Of a stretch of 20,345 nucleotides of DNA, positions 1-9,280 are shown in pieces. A program made the position numbers and the translations under genes. Position 1 is the stretch's first letter; each line of letters starts with the position of its first letter. The notes under the pieces are model-generated. The model was not told the origin of the DNA. It did no database searches and saw only the letters and a program-made list of their open reading frames with translations. This DNA is from Silene noctiflora (lineage: Eukaryota > Streptophyta > Magnoliopsida > Caryophyllales > Caryophyllaceae): the NCBI GenBank assembly GCA_009801015.1, contig VHZZ01034274.1:1-20345 (forward strand), written 5' to 3'.

Positions 1-201
1 AAAAGTCGCTAGCCTGGATCCTAACTTCGGATCGGGGTGAGATTCAATTGCTTTGGCCTACTATAATCAGGTGAACTCCTCCATCCTAACTAGGGACTCT
101 CGCTTAAGGTCGAGGCAAGACTATAACCGCCGAGTTAAGTGGATAAAGCTGACTCAAGTCAGAGGACAGAAAGACCAAGATTTGATACGATATCATAGTT
201 C

Positions 202-210
202 TATAAGAGA
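202..210 (+). promoter_or_regulatory. Weak mitochondrial promoter-like motif (TATAAGAGA)
   Basis: TATAAGAGA differs by one base from the eudicot mitochondrial promoter nonamer CRTAAGAGA and is followed by A. The 20 bases upstream are A+T-leaning. A single nonamer with one mismatch will occur by chance in 20 kb, and no gene lies downstream, so this is only a candidate. Confidence 0.12.
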
Positions 211-1743
211 ATGATTCCTCTATACATTTAGATTCTAAGCCCTTAGGCTTCGAGTAAGACCCAATTTAAACGGCAAGCAAGGGGCGAAGCTAATGAAAGA
301 CTCGATTGGAGATAGAGGAATGGGATTCACAACCCATTTCTAAGAAAGAAGGAGTTTAATACTGAAGTCTTACCCTGAAACAGAACAAAAGGGAACCATA
401 AAGGATCCATGGGGCGATGCCAACTTGTTACGTTCTTAAAAGTAGATAGAATAAGTTTCGGAATTTCAAGATACGAAGACGAACCCCTGTTATAGCCTCT
501 TTTCTCCTGAAAGGCGCGATGCCCCATTCTATAAAGGATGGAAAGGAATTCAGAAGACTAAGGAGCTTTTCCTTTATCATAACAGAATTTTTCCCCATTT
601 ATGGTGCTTGCCGAACGAAGGGTGTATTTATAGTAAGGCGACTGTCGAATAAACTTGGTAACTTTTAATCGGGAATCCCTTAGAATTGTATGATTTTCTT
701 CTTAATGCTTGCTTCAATCCCAGGAATTCTGTTTACGCATCAATTAAATTAATCTATCACGTCTAGGGTAGTCTTCCTCCCAATGAACTCAAGCTTTCTT
801 TGACTCACTTCTATCTATCTGAGAAACTCACCAACACCGTATTTGATCCCTACTTCTAATTCTTGCGTGAGAATGCTTCTCGATAGTCATCTATGTGAAG
901 GAAGTTCGGGCTTGTTTGCCACTTTTACAGCTCCAGCTGCTGATCGATTCGAACACGCTATCTGAACCAAATGAATTCTACATCTTATTCTGTCTATTCA
1001 GAACAGGCTTCAAACCCCCTTGTGATAGAAATTTGCGAGCTCGCTTCTTGTGGTTTATAGTGAAAATGGCTTCTCTGATCCTTTCATCACGAAAGGACAA
1101 AGCGTGGGTCTTTCATAGTCTCGTTGAAAACTAAACCTCGTTGGCAAGAGTGATTCCTATAAAACGTGGCGCTTGATGAAATTTCTTAACCCGGTTGATT
1201 TCTTTCAGAACCTCCTGAGTTGGTTGAGCATCCTCCGGGCCCCCTATCCCTGTTAAATGAGATTTCAACTCGAGTTTGAATAGAGTCTTCTTCCTCACGC
1301 ATAAGGCAGTTCTTGTAATCCTGGCCTCGTATAAAGTAAGTCAGTCAAAATAGGACTCGCTTATCTCTTTTTTCCCATGCTTAGCGTGTGATTCTAACCT
1401 CAGGCTAAGATAAAGCTTCTTCTTACCCTTTTCCATACCTTCCACCTTCGGCTGCTAGTAAAAGAAAATCTAAACCCGATCATGAGAACTAAGAGTCATG
1501 CTAAACAGTTGGAACGCTAAGCAAGCATCCATCTTCTCCAATCTCGTAACAGTCCACAGTGTCTACTCAATCTGTTCGTAACCTTTGACTTTCGAACACT
1601 TTCTTTTCCTAAACCTGCATTCCTATTGTAATTCCTCGGTTTCTTAAGCCTATACTTACTCGTAATCCCGGTACAGCTCAATCTCTATCTTATTTATACT
1701 CATATCTCGTATAGCTTGAATTTATAGCCTTATCTCTGAATTT

Positions 1744-1761
1744 TTTAGACGAAAGTCTAAA
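1744..1761 (+). other. Short perfect hairpin with GAAA tetraloop
   Basis: TTTAGAC and GTCTAAA form a perfect 7-bp stem closed by the four bases GAAA, a GNRA-type loop. It lies in spacer and is not attached to any recognised RNA gene. It could be chance. A stable stem-loop at a transcript 3' end would be the simplest role if the region is transcribed. Confidence 0.3.
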
Positions 1762-1917
1762 TCCAATCGTAAGCTCACCAATAATCCCGTGTTGGCATGT
1801 CGAGCCCTCGTAATTCTATCTTATTTTTAAGATTTTTCTGTCAAATTTAAGACAATAAATGAAGAAAGCCAACTAAACCCGTAAAAGAAAGTTGGAAAGA
1901 TTTTTTAATTCAAGCTC

Positions 1918-1938
1918 TCATTCCACTTGTTAAGTACT
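1918..1938 (+). repeat. 21-bp dispersed direct repeat, copy 1
   Basis: This 21-bp sequence, beginning TCATTCCACTTG and ending AAGTACT, recurs exactly and in the same orientation at 4546-4566. The flanks diverge at once on both sides. Short direct repeats of this size are typical substrates for low-frequency recombination in plant mitochondrial DNA. Confidence 0.75.
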
Positions 1939-2054
1939 TGCTTAATTCCTACCATAAAAGAGATAAATTTTCAATTAGAAAACAAGGTGATTGGGAAAGA
2001 AAGATCAACTCACAGGAGAGGGGGATTGGCCATCGGTAGATCAAGATAGAGTGA

Positions 2055-2951
2055 TTAAGACGGAGAGGGCCCCGTTCTTCTTTGACAAAGACTTAAGATC
2101 TTATAAAACTGGAGACTGGCAGGGAACCCCGTGCCATATGGCTTTTCCTCTTGAGCTAGTGAATGATAGCTGACAGCTCGAGTGTCGAGAGATTCCAACA
2201 AAGAAAATAAGGTTTCATAGTACTCGATCACATCAATTTGCATGTCTTCCGCGGGTAATGGCATTTTATTCTCAAGCTCTCTAATGATCTTTCTAGTTTC
2301 CAGAGCACCAGACAAAGAAGCATCTGTTCTAATCAACGACAATCTTTCATCATATTGATAAGAAAGACTCCGGCAATGAAGCAAATGAGCAGCGCTGCAT
2401 AGTCCAAGCACATGCCTAGGCACGAATGCGTGAATCTTTTTCGTTTCGTTGGGCGAGAAAGGAAGACTCTTTGAAACTCCTTCCTAACTTTGGCTTCGCT
2501 CAGAGGAAGACCCTTGTATCCCTTCTTCCAGTCGATCTTATACGTTTGTAGGAAGGGAAGGTCAAGATGATAGAGCGCGCTATCTAAAGATAGGTAGCAC
2601 TTCTTCCATACGCCAGCAACTGGTGCAAAGCTTCCTTCTCCGCCCCTCATCATAGACAGGACCCTCATCTTTTTTTCGCTCTGGCTGGAAGAGAAGGCAA
2701 TCACTCAATCCTTTTCTGGTTCCCAGTGGGTGAGACCCTATATAAATGTCTATCAAGGTTGGGAAAAACGGGACATCCAAAACCAAATTACTAAGAAAAA
2801 ACGTTGAATGACGAGAAATCGCGATCTGGAAGAGACTCGACTGAAGTACGAAGGGTAGGATCCGAAGGAACTCGACCAACAGGGAGAGGGCTTTGATTAA
2901 AAATTTTCTTTTTAAATGTCGATTCAGTACTAAAATACCCTGACTAACCAA
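2055..2951 (-). pseudogene. Unidentified broken protein gene (coding-like, frameshifted)
   Basis: About 900 bp on the minus strand reads as coding-like protein, but not in one frame. A frame running from 2951 to a stop at 2580 is hydrophobic at first, with segments such as LLVEFLRILPFVLQ. A second frame, 2707 to 2333, contains YKIDWKKGYKGLP. The first frame reopens from about 2478 to 2055 after several stops between 2580 and 2480, and carries a hydrophilic part (ETRKIIRELENKMPLPAEDM) rich in charged residues. The handover near 2480 looks like one indel that moved the frame. None of the pieces starts with ATG (TTG or GTG only), as expected for a remnant. I do not recognise the family. I looked for polymerase signatures (GDD, DTDS, YGDTD) and saw none. 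Possible sources are a nuclear gene, a mitochondrial plasmid or a lost mitochondrial reading frame. Confidence 0.4.
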
Positions 2952-4140
2952 AAAGGCTAGGTGGAAGAACTTTATTCAGCGGCTTCCTGTGAGTAGTCTT
3001 ATCAGAAAGTAGCTGGCGGTATTCTCTGAGATTGGGTTGGTACGACACGCACGATAGCGCAATAAGATTTTATATAAAAGTGGCTTTGTGGTGTCTTGAC
3101 TTTTTTTTATCTTGTATGCGGGAATTCCACTTACTTGCTTGCGCTTGCGAGAACACCCATTTACTCAAATACAAACGTTACATTTTATATGTTATATAAT
3201 AGTAGTTGAATGAATTCCTACTTACTTTACTATATAGGATATACGGGGAAAGTCTTTTACAGCTGTTTAGAAGAGAAGGGCTTCGTCGAGGAGTCATCCT
3301 CTTTCTTTTTCTTACTGAGCCTGAGATTAAAAACAGAAATGCATTTAGTAGCAGGAATCAGACCTAACTTGCTCTCGCTTTCGTACCATTATTAATATTA
3401 AGTTATCAAAGCAAGCAATGAGCAAAAATTTAAGTAGATAAAGAAAAAGATAAAGCCAAAAAGTATAGTAAGAAAAGTATAGTAAGGAAGAACACCACTA
3501 AAAAAGGATGCTGCTCGGAAAGCGTTTGCTCGCTGTTGTTGGGTGGGTAGCTTGCTGGATCGAGAAAAGACCCACTTGAAGTAAGGGCCAAGCCCTACTA
3601 CTCTATATGCTTATGCACGTATTCCACTAGCCCTTAAGACCGGACCCTGGTAACTAAGTCTAAGTTCATTAAAGAACGGGTGAAGTAGCCCATCTATATA
3701 CTAAAAAGAAAAAAAGACTTTCAGATAAGCATTCTACTACGTTTAGGGCAGGAAACTTCCTTTTTACTTTACAAAAAAGAAAAATGCTCCTCTTTATATA
3801 TATAATTTCAAGAACTGTTCTGCTTTCTTATGATCTTGACTAAGATTGGATTGGATGCTCCCGTAGTCTTAGAGTCTTTTTGTTCCAACGCCCGAGAGAT
3901 AGGTATCTTCGAGAGTTACATTTCATAAGGAAGATGCAGTAGAATCGCCCACACACTACTTAAATGATTTAATTACTTATTATGTTTACAAGCGAAGCCG
4001 AGACAGAAGATAAAGTCTTTCCGAATAGACTAGATAAAGAAGACGCATACTAAAAAAATTCTTACACCAGAAGAAAAATCAAATGCTATACTAATCCAGA
4101 TAGTTTCGTCAAGTTTTAAACCAAGCAACGTATTTATAAA
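2952..4140. other. A+T-rich spacer
   Basis: No gene seen. A 61-codon frame at 3210-3395 has no recognisable features and is probably chance. The segment has many short T and A runs, a perfect 14-bp tandem duplication at 3459-3486, and an A+T-rich patch near 3790-3810. Confidence 0.6.
3459..3486 (+). repeat. Perfect 14-bp tandem duplication
   Basis: The unit AAAAGTATAGTAAG occurs twice head to tail without mismatch. It is one of seven two-copy microduplications of 9-15 bp in the window, a pattern typical of slippage or template switching during repair. Confidence 0.85.
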
Positions 4141-4162
4141 AAAAGGGCTACTTTATTATGCT

Positions 4163-4317
4163 ATTTCTTTGGATAAAAGCCGCCTATAATGTAATAGGGC
4201 TATAGCAGACAAAGAAATCCAGGTGTGCCTGAGGTATATGGTTACACCGTAACTGGTGTATCATCGGTAGCTGTCTATAGCGTAAAGGTATTGCACCTTT
4301 TTTCTGCTGTAACAGAA
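4163..4317 (+). other. Highly structured non-coding segment with competing stems
   Basis: Several inverted repeats crowd into about 155 bp. Stem A pairs ATTTCTTTG (4163-4171) with CAAAGAAAT (4210-4218). Stem B pairs GCTATAGCAG (4199-4208) with CTG-T-CTATAGC (4271-4281), ten pairs with one bulged T; A and B cross, so they are either a pseudoknot or alternatives. Inside B, GGTGT at 4222 can pair with ACACC at 4244, or TACACC at 4243-4248 can pair with GGTGTA at 4255-4260, but not both. Two further hairpins follow: AAAGGT/ACCTTT at 4284-4300, running into T at 4303, and TTCTG/CAGAA at 4302-4317. It is not a tRNA (no T-arm) and not a group II intron domain V. It could be a small RNA-like element, a transcript end, a decayed miniature inverted-repeat element, or partly chance. 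The pairings are seen directly; any function is unknown. Confidence 0.4.
4284..4303 (+). terminator. Hairpin followed by T-run (terminator-like)
   Basis: AAAGGT (4284-4289) and ACCTTT (4295-4300) form a 6-bp stem with loop ATTGC, and the T-run continues to 4303. It has the form of a weak intrinsic terminator and closes the structured segment. Plant mitochondria do not depend on bacterial-type terminators, so in that setting it would more likely mark or protect an RNA 3' end. Confidence 0.2.
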
Positions 4318-4545
4318 TGCCTTTCTTTAGAGCGACTCTAGTCTTTTTTATTGAAGTTTTTATAGTTAGTTAGGAAGCGGACTTCACTCATAAGTAGATT
4401 TCAGTTTTAAAATAGGCGAGATCATTTGACTTTTCCACGAAAAAGAAGTTTAATCAATCAAAAAAGGATGGAACAGGTTAACTACTTACTTGTTATCAAG
4501 CAGTTGTAAATGCAACCTTGCCGGCACAAACTGCAAGACTGGTTG

Positions 4546-4566
4546 TCATTCCACTTGTTAAGTACT
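4546..4566 (+). repeat. 21-bp dispersed direct repeat, copy 2
   Basis: Exact 21-bp match, in the same orientation, to 1918-1938, about 2.6 kb upstream. Recombination between the copies would excise or circularise the intervening DNA, which includes the 2055-2951 pseudogene and the structured segment. Confidence 0.75.
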
Positions 4567-4700
4567 GTCTTAAAATGTCTTTGCTCCCTTCTCGGTACTA
4601 AGAAGCCCCGGAGAATAGTCAAAGAACTGGTACGAGCAGCACAACAGCGTGAGATTTGATGAAAATCTTCCAGTAGTAAGAGTAGTGGTTAATGAGTTAA

Positions 4701-4910
4701 TTATGGATGCGGCAAGCATGCGAAACGCCTGAAGCGGTCGATGGCCCACGCTGCGAAAGCATGGAAAGAAAGACTTGACTTGGCCTTGAGATATGCGGGG
4801 GTCTTTGATGAACGTACTTTGACAAGCATGTTCATGAACAGTTGATTCCTGAATTTCATAATCCGATGGGTGTCTTTTTCCTGACCCAGTTGGACCTCGT
4901 CCTGGTTCAT
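4701..4910 (-). other. Small ATG frame of unknown status (69 aa)
   Basis: The minus-strand frame starts at an ATG (4910) and ends at 4701. It is basic and contains VKVRSSKTPAYLKAKSS in its middle, with an aromatic and arginine-rich end (RFRRFACLPHP). No motif, membrane segment or family is recognisable. It lies opposite moderately G+C-rich DNA, which favours long chance frames, so I treat it as unproven. Confidence 0.12.
4829..4840. repeat. 12-bp perfect palindrome TGTTCATGAACA
   Basis: The sequence equals its own reverse complement. Isolated palindromes of this length are expected rarely by chance in 20 kb; no regulator or target site is implied. Confidence 0.6.
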
Positions 4911-5317
4911 CTTTATTAAGATGAACTTTTTTCTTCTGAAACTTTCCTAAAATCTTTTATAAAATAGTTCTAATATAGTATAGTAAATAGAATAGTAGGT
5001 GACTGATCTACCCGAAAAGAAAAGGCTTTTTTACACCTACAACTGCTACTAGGGTAAGAACTTCCATCGCTGGCTTTGTATCTGGGATAAGCTTTCTTTT
5101 TTTCCATTATATTTGCATTAAGAAAAGAATTTCCTTTTCTTTAAATCTGAAAAAAGCGTACAGAGAGACCACTTTAGTTTATTCTCATTCTATAAATTCA
5201 TTTAACATTTCAGCAATTCATAGGAATTGTCATAAAACATAAAGTTTTTGAGGGAATTCGAGATCTATAAAAAAGGGGTAAAGCCTTCGTCTTGATCAAG
5301 AAGTACTCTCATAAGCG

Positions 5318-5326
5318 CATAAGAGA
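5318..5326 (+). promoter_or_regulatory. Eudicot mitochondrial promoter-like nonamer (CATAAGAGA)
   Basis: CATAAGAGA followed by AG exactly matches the conserved nonanucleotide of eudicot mitochondrial promoters (CRTAAGAGA), where transcription usually starts inside or next to the motif. The functional promoters also carry an A+T-rich box just upstream; here the bases before it (CTCATAAGCG) are only moderately A+T-rich. No gene follows on this strand for several kb, so if active it would make a non-coding transcript. Confidence 0.3.
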
Positions 5327-5445
5327 AGACTCGAACTCAGTTCTCGATAAATAGGTGATCTCTTTAGTCTCTATGTCCCTATCATGGTCTTTGACGCGAA
5401 AGTTAAGTATCGAGGAAGAAATCCTATTAGGTAATGAAGCTTGAA

Positions 5446-5769
5446 TTAAAATCTCGCAAGCGTGCCAGGAGGAGACCTAGCGCGGTAGCAGGCATTTTGA
5501 TTAGAACGAGAAGCAAGCACTGCTAGATGGGAAATCTTTTTATCTTTTGTTCCAAGTTGACGTGAAAGTAAGGATCCAAGAAACCGCCTTTCTCTGGCCC
5601 ATTCTTTTATGAAAGAAAGAGTGAGCCCCCTCTTCTTATTTATAATTTTCTTATTTATAATTTTAAAGGTTCGGAAAAAGGGGTTCTGAGTGGTCTGATC
5701 AAAGATTGACTTTCGGCGGCTGCCCTGCTTCCTAACCCCTCCGATAAGGGTACGCCAACCCACTATCAA
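5446..5769 (-). other. Unidentified 107-codon frame with internal duplication
   Basis: The frame runs from a TTG (5769) to a stop at 5446 and is strongly basic, with segments such as EWARERRFLGSLLSRQLG. Its middle contains the repeated pentapeptide IINKK, encoded by a perfect 15-bp tandem duplication that keeps the frame. I do not recognise the product. There is no ATG near the start and no conserved motif visible. It could be a fragment of a longer basic protein, such as a ribosomal or maturase-like protein, but that rests only on charge. Chance is also possible at this length. Confidence 0.2.
5635..5664 (+). repeat. Perfect 15-bp tandem duplication
   Basis: CTTATTTATAATTTT occurs twice head to tail with no mismatch. 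On the minus strand it adds five codons without breaking the 5446-5769 frame. Confidence 0.85.
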
Positions 5770-6192
5770 CCAGATGATCGGCCGAGTATGCCACCAATGT
5801 GATGACTTCGCTTCTACAAGCGATTTGTCTTAATCATTCAAAAGGTCAAGATTGATTCCTCGCGTGCCTATATGCGGATGCGGACCACTTTTTTCAGTAG
5901 TTTCATTCCTATCCTTGCGGTCACTCTTTAATATACAAGCGCAAGCTTTTTTTTATAATCTCTTCCTACTTAGTCATCCGCCTTTTTTTCTATCGCTACT
6001 CTCCTTCTGATCTTGCTTCCGGGATTCCTTTCTAATCTCGTTCATGATCTTACCATCTTAGTAGGGATTGCACAATTTAAATAAGGAGGCTCGCCTTACT
6101 TAGTTTAAGATGAATTTTTTAATTATCAGCAAGTTATTCTCAGCAAGATTGAATATCACACTCTTCCACGGGGGCTTTATGGTCGCACCTGT

Positions 6193-6237
6193 CTCATTGT
6201 TAAAATACTCATTGTTAAAATAATGGTTAAAATAATG
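6193..6237 (+). repeat. Nested tandem duplications (15 bp x2 overlapping 12 bp x2)
   Basis: CTCATTGTTAAAATA is repeated perfectly at 6193-6207 and 6208-6222. The end of the second copy is part of a second perfect duplication, GTTAAAATAATG at 6214-6225 and 6226-6237. Two successive duplication steps at one place explain this most simply. Confidence 0.85.
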
Positions 6238-7611
6238 CGGGAGTGAGGTAATCCCTCTCAAATTAAGCATTTGTCAAAGAGACACTCCGTTCGTGCCTTC
6301 CTCCGATGACAGAGAGAATCAAATTCTTATGCTTGTCCTAATTGAGGTAGAATTACTATAGTAGTAAGTACCCGGGGATTAGAGTCTGCCTATATGAGAG
6401 AATCCGCTCCTTGCCCTTTTCCTAAAAAAGAAGGTTATTAGAAAAAAAAGGAGTTCTTGCTTGAAACTTTTTTGCCTACAGAGGGTAACTTCTTCTCAAT
6501 TCCGCTCTCTACTTCAGGGGATACGTGGGGAAGGAGAATAGCAATTTGAGTGGTTAACTATTTGACTTCATGCTTGAAGATCCGGCTTCATTCCCCAACT
6601 CAAACTTATGTTAAATCAGGAGCCAAGTCAAGAACCGGAGCTCAAACACGGACCACCCTAGCCTAGCATTAGACGAAGTTCAATCTTAATCTTCCCGGTG
6701 TAATTAAAAAAAAGAAAAAGGAAGTTTAATATCGACTGAAGAATGAGGATTGCTAAGAAAGTTTTAATGGAGGGCTGTCTCTTACTTAGCACCCTAAAGT
6801 TAAACCAATCTTGCCCCTTTTGACCGGTCTCGGGAAAAGTTCAAGGGTTAGCTGTATTTTTCCGGGTCTTTTATTGAGCGTTTAGAAATAATGCTTGGTG
6901 CACGCGGTACGAACCCTAGTCTAGTTATTACTCCCCCAAACTACTCTTATTTAGATCAATTCTCGCAAACTCATTTTTTTTGCGATTCTATAAGGAGTGC
7001 CAAGTAAGCTGTGGCTCTTGAAGGGGGGGTCGTGGCAGATGGTAAACCCCTCTTACGCTCTTGTAGTTCATAATATTGCCTTAGCTGTTGAGCTTTCGAA
7101 CCTATTTCTATTAATGCCTTATCTTAAGATGGCATTGACTTGATTAAAGAAAGAAAAGCTTAAAATTCATGGACCTTTTAACGGTATAAAGCAATCAGCG
7201 GCTTATATAATGGGCAATCTACGACGAAGAGCAGCGCCTCTCCTTGTCAAGTACGAGATTAAACCTTACCTTCTTTTAATGAACTCTTAATGAGGCTCGA
7301 TAGAATCCTCTCCTATAGGAAAGATTACAGCAATATTGGAAGTTTCTAAATTAAAATCATAATATTCTCCTATCTCAATTAAAAAACTTTCCAGGACGGG
7401 ACTTGTCTAAGAATCTGACCTCTTTTGCCAATTTAATCTCAATCCCGGAAGTTGCATTGCCTATAATTAATGAATTTGATTTATGATTCTCTTAATCTTA
7501 ATAAAGGGTTACCCTAATTTTTCTTTTGTTGGAGGTAATATCTCGGAACGAGTCTATGAAGCCCTATTATGATAGGAAAGTTCACTCAGAATCTTGGAAT
7601 TTCTAAAGGGA

Positions 7612-7620
7612 TCTCTTACG
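7612..7620 (-). promoter_or_regulatory. Mitochondrial promoter-like nonamer on minus strand (CGTAAGAGA)
   Basis: Read on the minus strand this is CGTAAGAGA, an exact CRTAAGAGA match, preceded by CCTTAAAAAAT, which supplies the A+T-rich upstream box expected of eudicot mitochondrial promoters. It is the best promoter candidate in the window by this pattern. Transcription would run leftward through the gene-free spacer towards the minus-strand frame at 5446-5769, about 1.8 kb away. Confidence 0.3.
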
Positions 7621-9143
7621 ATTTTTTAAGGATTTATCTTCAAAAGGCCTCCAGCGTGAGGGGATTTTCAAATCTTTTTTTCTGAGAGAGCAGGCGAAGA
7701 GCCCTTATCTGAGTGACACATTAGCAGAGCCGGATGAATTCTAAGAAACTAGTTTGGATGAAAGATTTCCAGAGTCAGAGTAATCTTTAGTAAAAAAACC
7801 AGTTACCTAGTTCATTGAGCGAGGTCGGGATTTCTTGTTCATACAAGAACAAAATCATAATGTAATTATAAGAGACGAAAACCTACACTAAAAGTCATTC
7901 TTTCATCCCTATATGCTCATAAGATCTTGCTCATATGAGATGATTCTATAAAAAGAAAAAAAAAAGATTCGACCAGGAAACTGCTTCTGACAAATGAGCA
8001 TTTCTACCGTGATTCTGAAAAGCAGTCTACTTTTTATATGAATTTTTGTGATTTCTAAATCAATAAACGAGAGGGGGAGCCTTCAATAGGAATAGGGCTT
8101 CGATAATATCTCGTTAAATTTGATTTGGTGATTATGGAAGAGGTTAGAGAATCCCGCCTCATGTCTTCCGATGCCTTTTACGAATCCAGATAAGATCGGG
8201 CTAACCTAATTTCAAAGATCAACTCTTTTTTTTCTGAGTAAAACTCTCTTTTATGAACTCTCCCCCGCATCTTCGTCCTATCCTTTTTTCTAGCTCCTTG
8301 GCTAAGTCTTTTTTGTGAGATCTGTTCTGACCCCCAACCGATAGGATCCAAGCCTTTATTTAATTAGAATTATAGGGAAAAAGACCTAGCTTCATGGGTC
8401 TTCCCAAAATGACCCCTCTTCGTAACTTTCCTACGATATTGCCATTTAAGTCTGTTAGAATCCTATTATATAGAATTGATTTAGAAAGAGAATACTATTA
8501 CGGCTGGCGCATGTGAAGAGAGAAAGTCCTCTTATGGCATGAATTGTGGTTCAATCCTTCTTCAGAGCCAATTATATGCTTTTGGAATTAAAGGGCTTTC
8601 TTAACAAGGTAGGGGATTGCTCGATTAAGTCAAAGTTCATAAGCCAGGCTAAGCTAAGAGAGGATAATCGTAGATGACGTTAACAATGATCTTTCTTTAT
8701 AACCGGCGATATCGGCCTTAACCAGAGAGGGAGTGGACTATAATTCCTAGAATCATTACAAGGTTAAGAGGACTGAGCATGTGTGACTCACTCGGCCCTT
8801 CCCCTTTAATATAATAGGATCGATCGAAGGCAAAGCTTTTAGAATTGCTCATAGAACCTTAAAAGAATTTAAGAACAAAGTTCCGGGATTGCCAAAGAAC
8901 TCCCCTCCCACGACAAGACCCAGGAAAACTACTTAGAGCTCTTTTTTTCTCTTCATAAGATTTGACAACTCCTAAAGAGTTTACTCTCAGATTTTCCTAT
9001 CTTGTGCAGAATCTTTAAATCAATTTAGATCAATCTTGGTCCTTTATATTACTAAGGATCGCCCCCTTTTTTTTGAGTTTTAAATTTAAAGAGGGGGAGC
9101 AGCTATCTGAAGACTAGAAACTTTGATGGTACTGCTTACGATT

Positions 9144-9167
9144 ATTCCACCGAGATTAACGTGGAAT
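9144..9167 (+). other. 7-bp hairpin upstream of a T-run
   Basis: ATTCCAC (9144-9150) pairs with GTGGAAT (9161-9167) around a 10-base loop; a run of six T (9175-9180) begins seven bases later. Terminator-like in form only, with no gene before it. Confidence 0.25.
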
Positions 9168-9280
9168 CTTATGATTTTTTCTCTATCTGAAGTTTATCAG
9201 GTCCCTTAAAATCTAAATCTAAAAGGAAAGGCAAAGGGTGTTCTAATTATAGTTATAGAACTCGCATTCTCAGCCTTCGT

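Larger units (their letters stand above)
1..2054. other. Non-coding spacer, left end
   Basis: I see no gene here. The longest frames (a 66-codon frame on the minus strand at 327-527 and a 79-codon frame on the plus strand at 895-1134) have no recognisable domain and look like chance frames. Small items inside are listed separately: a promoter-like TATAAGAGA at 202-210, a short GAAA-loop hairpin at 1744-1761 and one copy of a 21-bp dispersed repeat at 1918-1938. The texture, mixed and moderately A+T-rich with no codon periodicity, fits plant mitochondrial intergenic DNA. Confidence 0.6.
4321..5445. other. Spacer with small frame, palindrome and promoter-like site
   Basis: No recognised gene. 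A 69-codon ATG frame on the minus strand (4701-4910) reads as a hydrophilic, basic peptide with no identifiable domain, probably chance or a coding fragment. The segment also holds the second 21-bp repeat copy (4546-4566), a 12-bp perfect palindrome (4829-4840) and an exact CATAAGAGA (5318-5326). Confidence 0.5.
5770..9252. other. Long A+T-rich gene-free spacer
   Basis: About 3.5 kb without a frame of 60 codons on either strand, the emptiest part of the window. It is rich in short homopolymer runs, especially T. Items found: nested tandem duplications at 6193-6237, a CGTAAGAGA motif on the minus strand at 7612-7620, and a hairpin at 9144-9167. I saw no tRNA, rRNA or known mitochondrial exon in it, but a short decayed exon or plastid fragment could escape reading by eye. 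Confidence 0.65.

Noticed and set aside
895..1134. 79-codon plus-strand frame as a gene
   Set aside because: No domain, no composition shift from the neighbouring spacer, and a length expected by chance.
2055..2951. Mitochondrial viral or plasmid polymerase remnant
   Set aside because: Suggested by size and location, but no polymerase motif (GDD, DTDS, YGDTD or similar) can be seen in any of the frames.
4199..4281. tRNA-like cloverleaf
   Set aside because: The closing stem has tRNA-like length, but there is no T-arm next to its 3' strand, no recognisable anticodon arm and a bulge in the stem.
8060..9105. Polypurine tracts of an LTR element (GAGAGGGGGAG near 8069 and AAAGAGGGGGAG near 9088)
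   Set aside because: Neither is followed by a TG-start LTR-like sequence, and they lie 4 kb upstream of the primer binding site, on the wrong side for a 3' LTR of that fragment.
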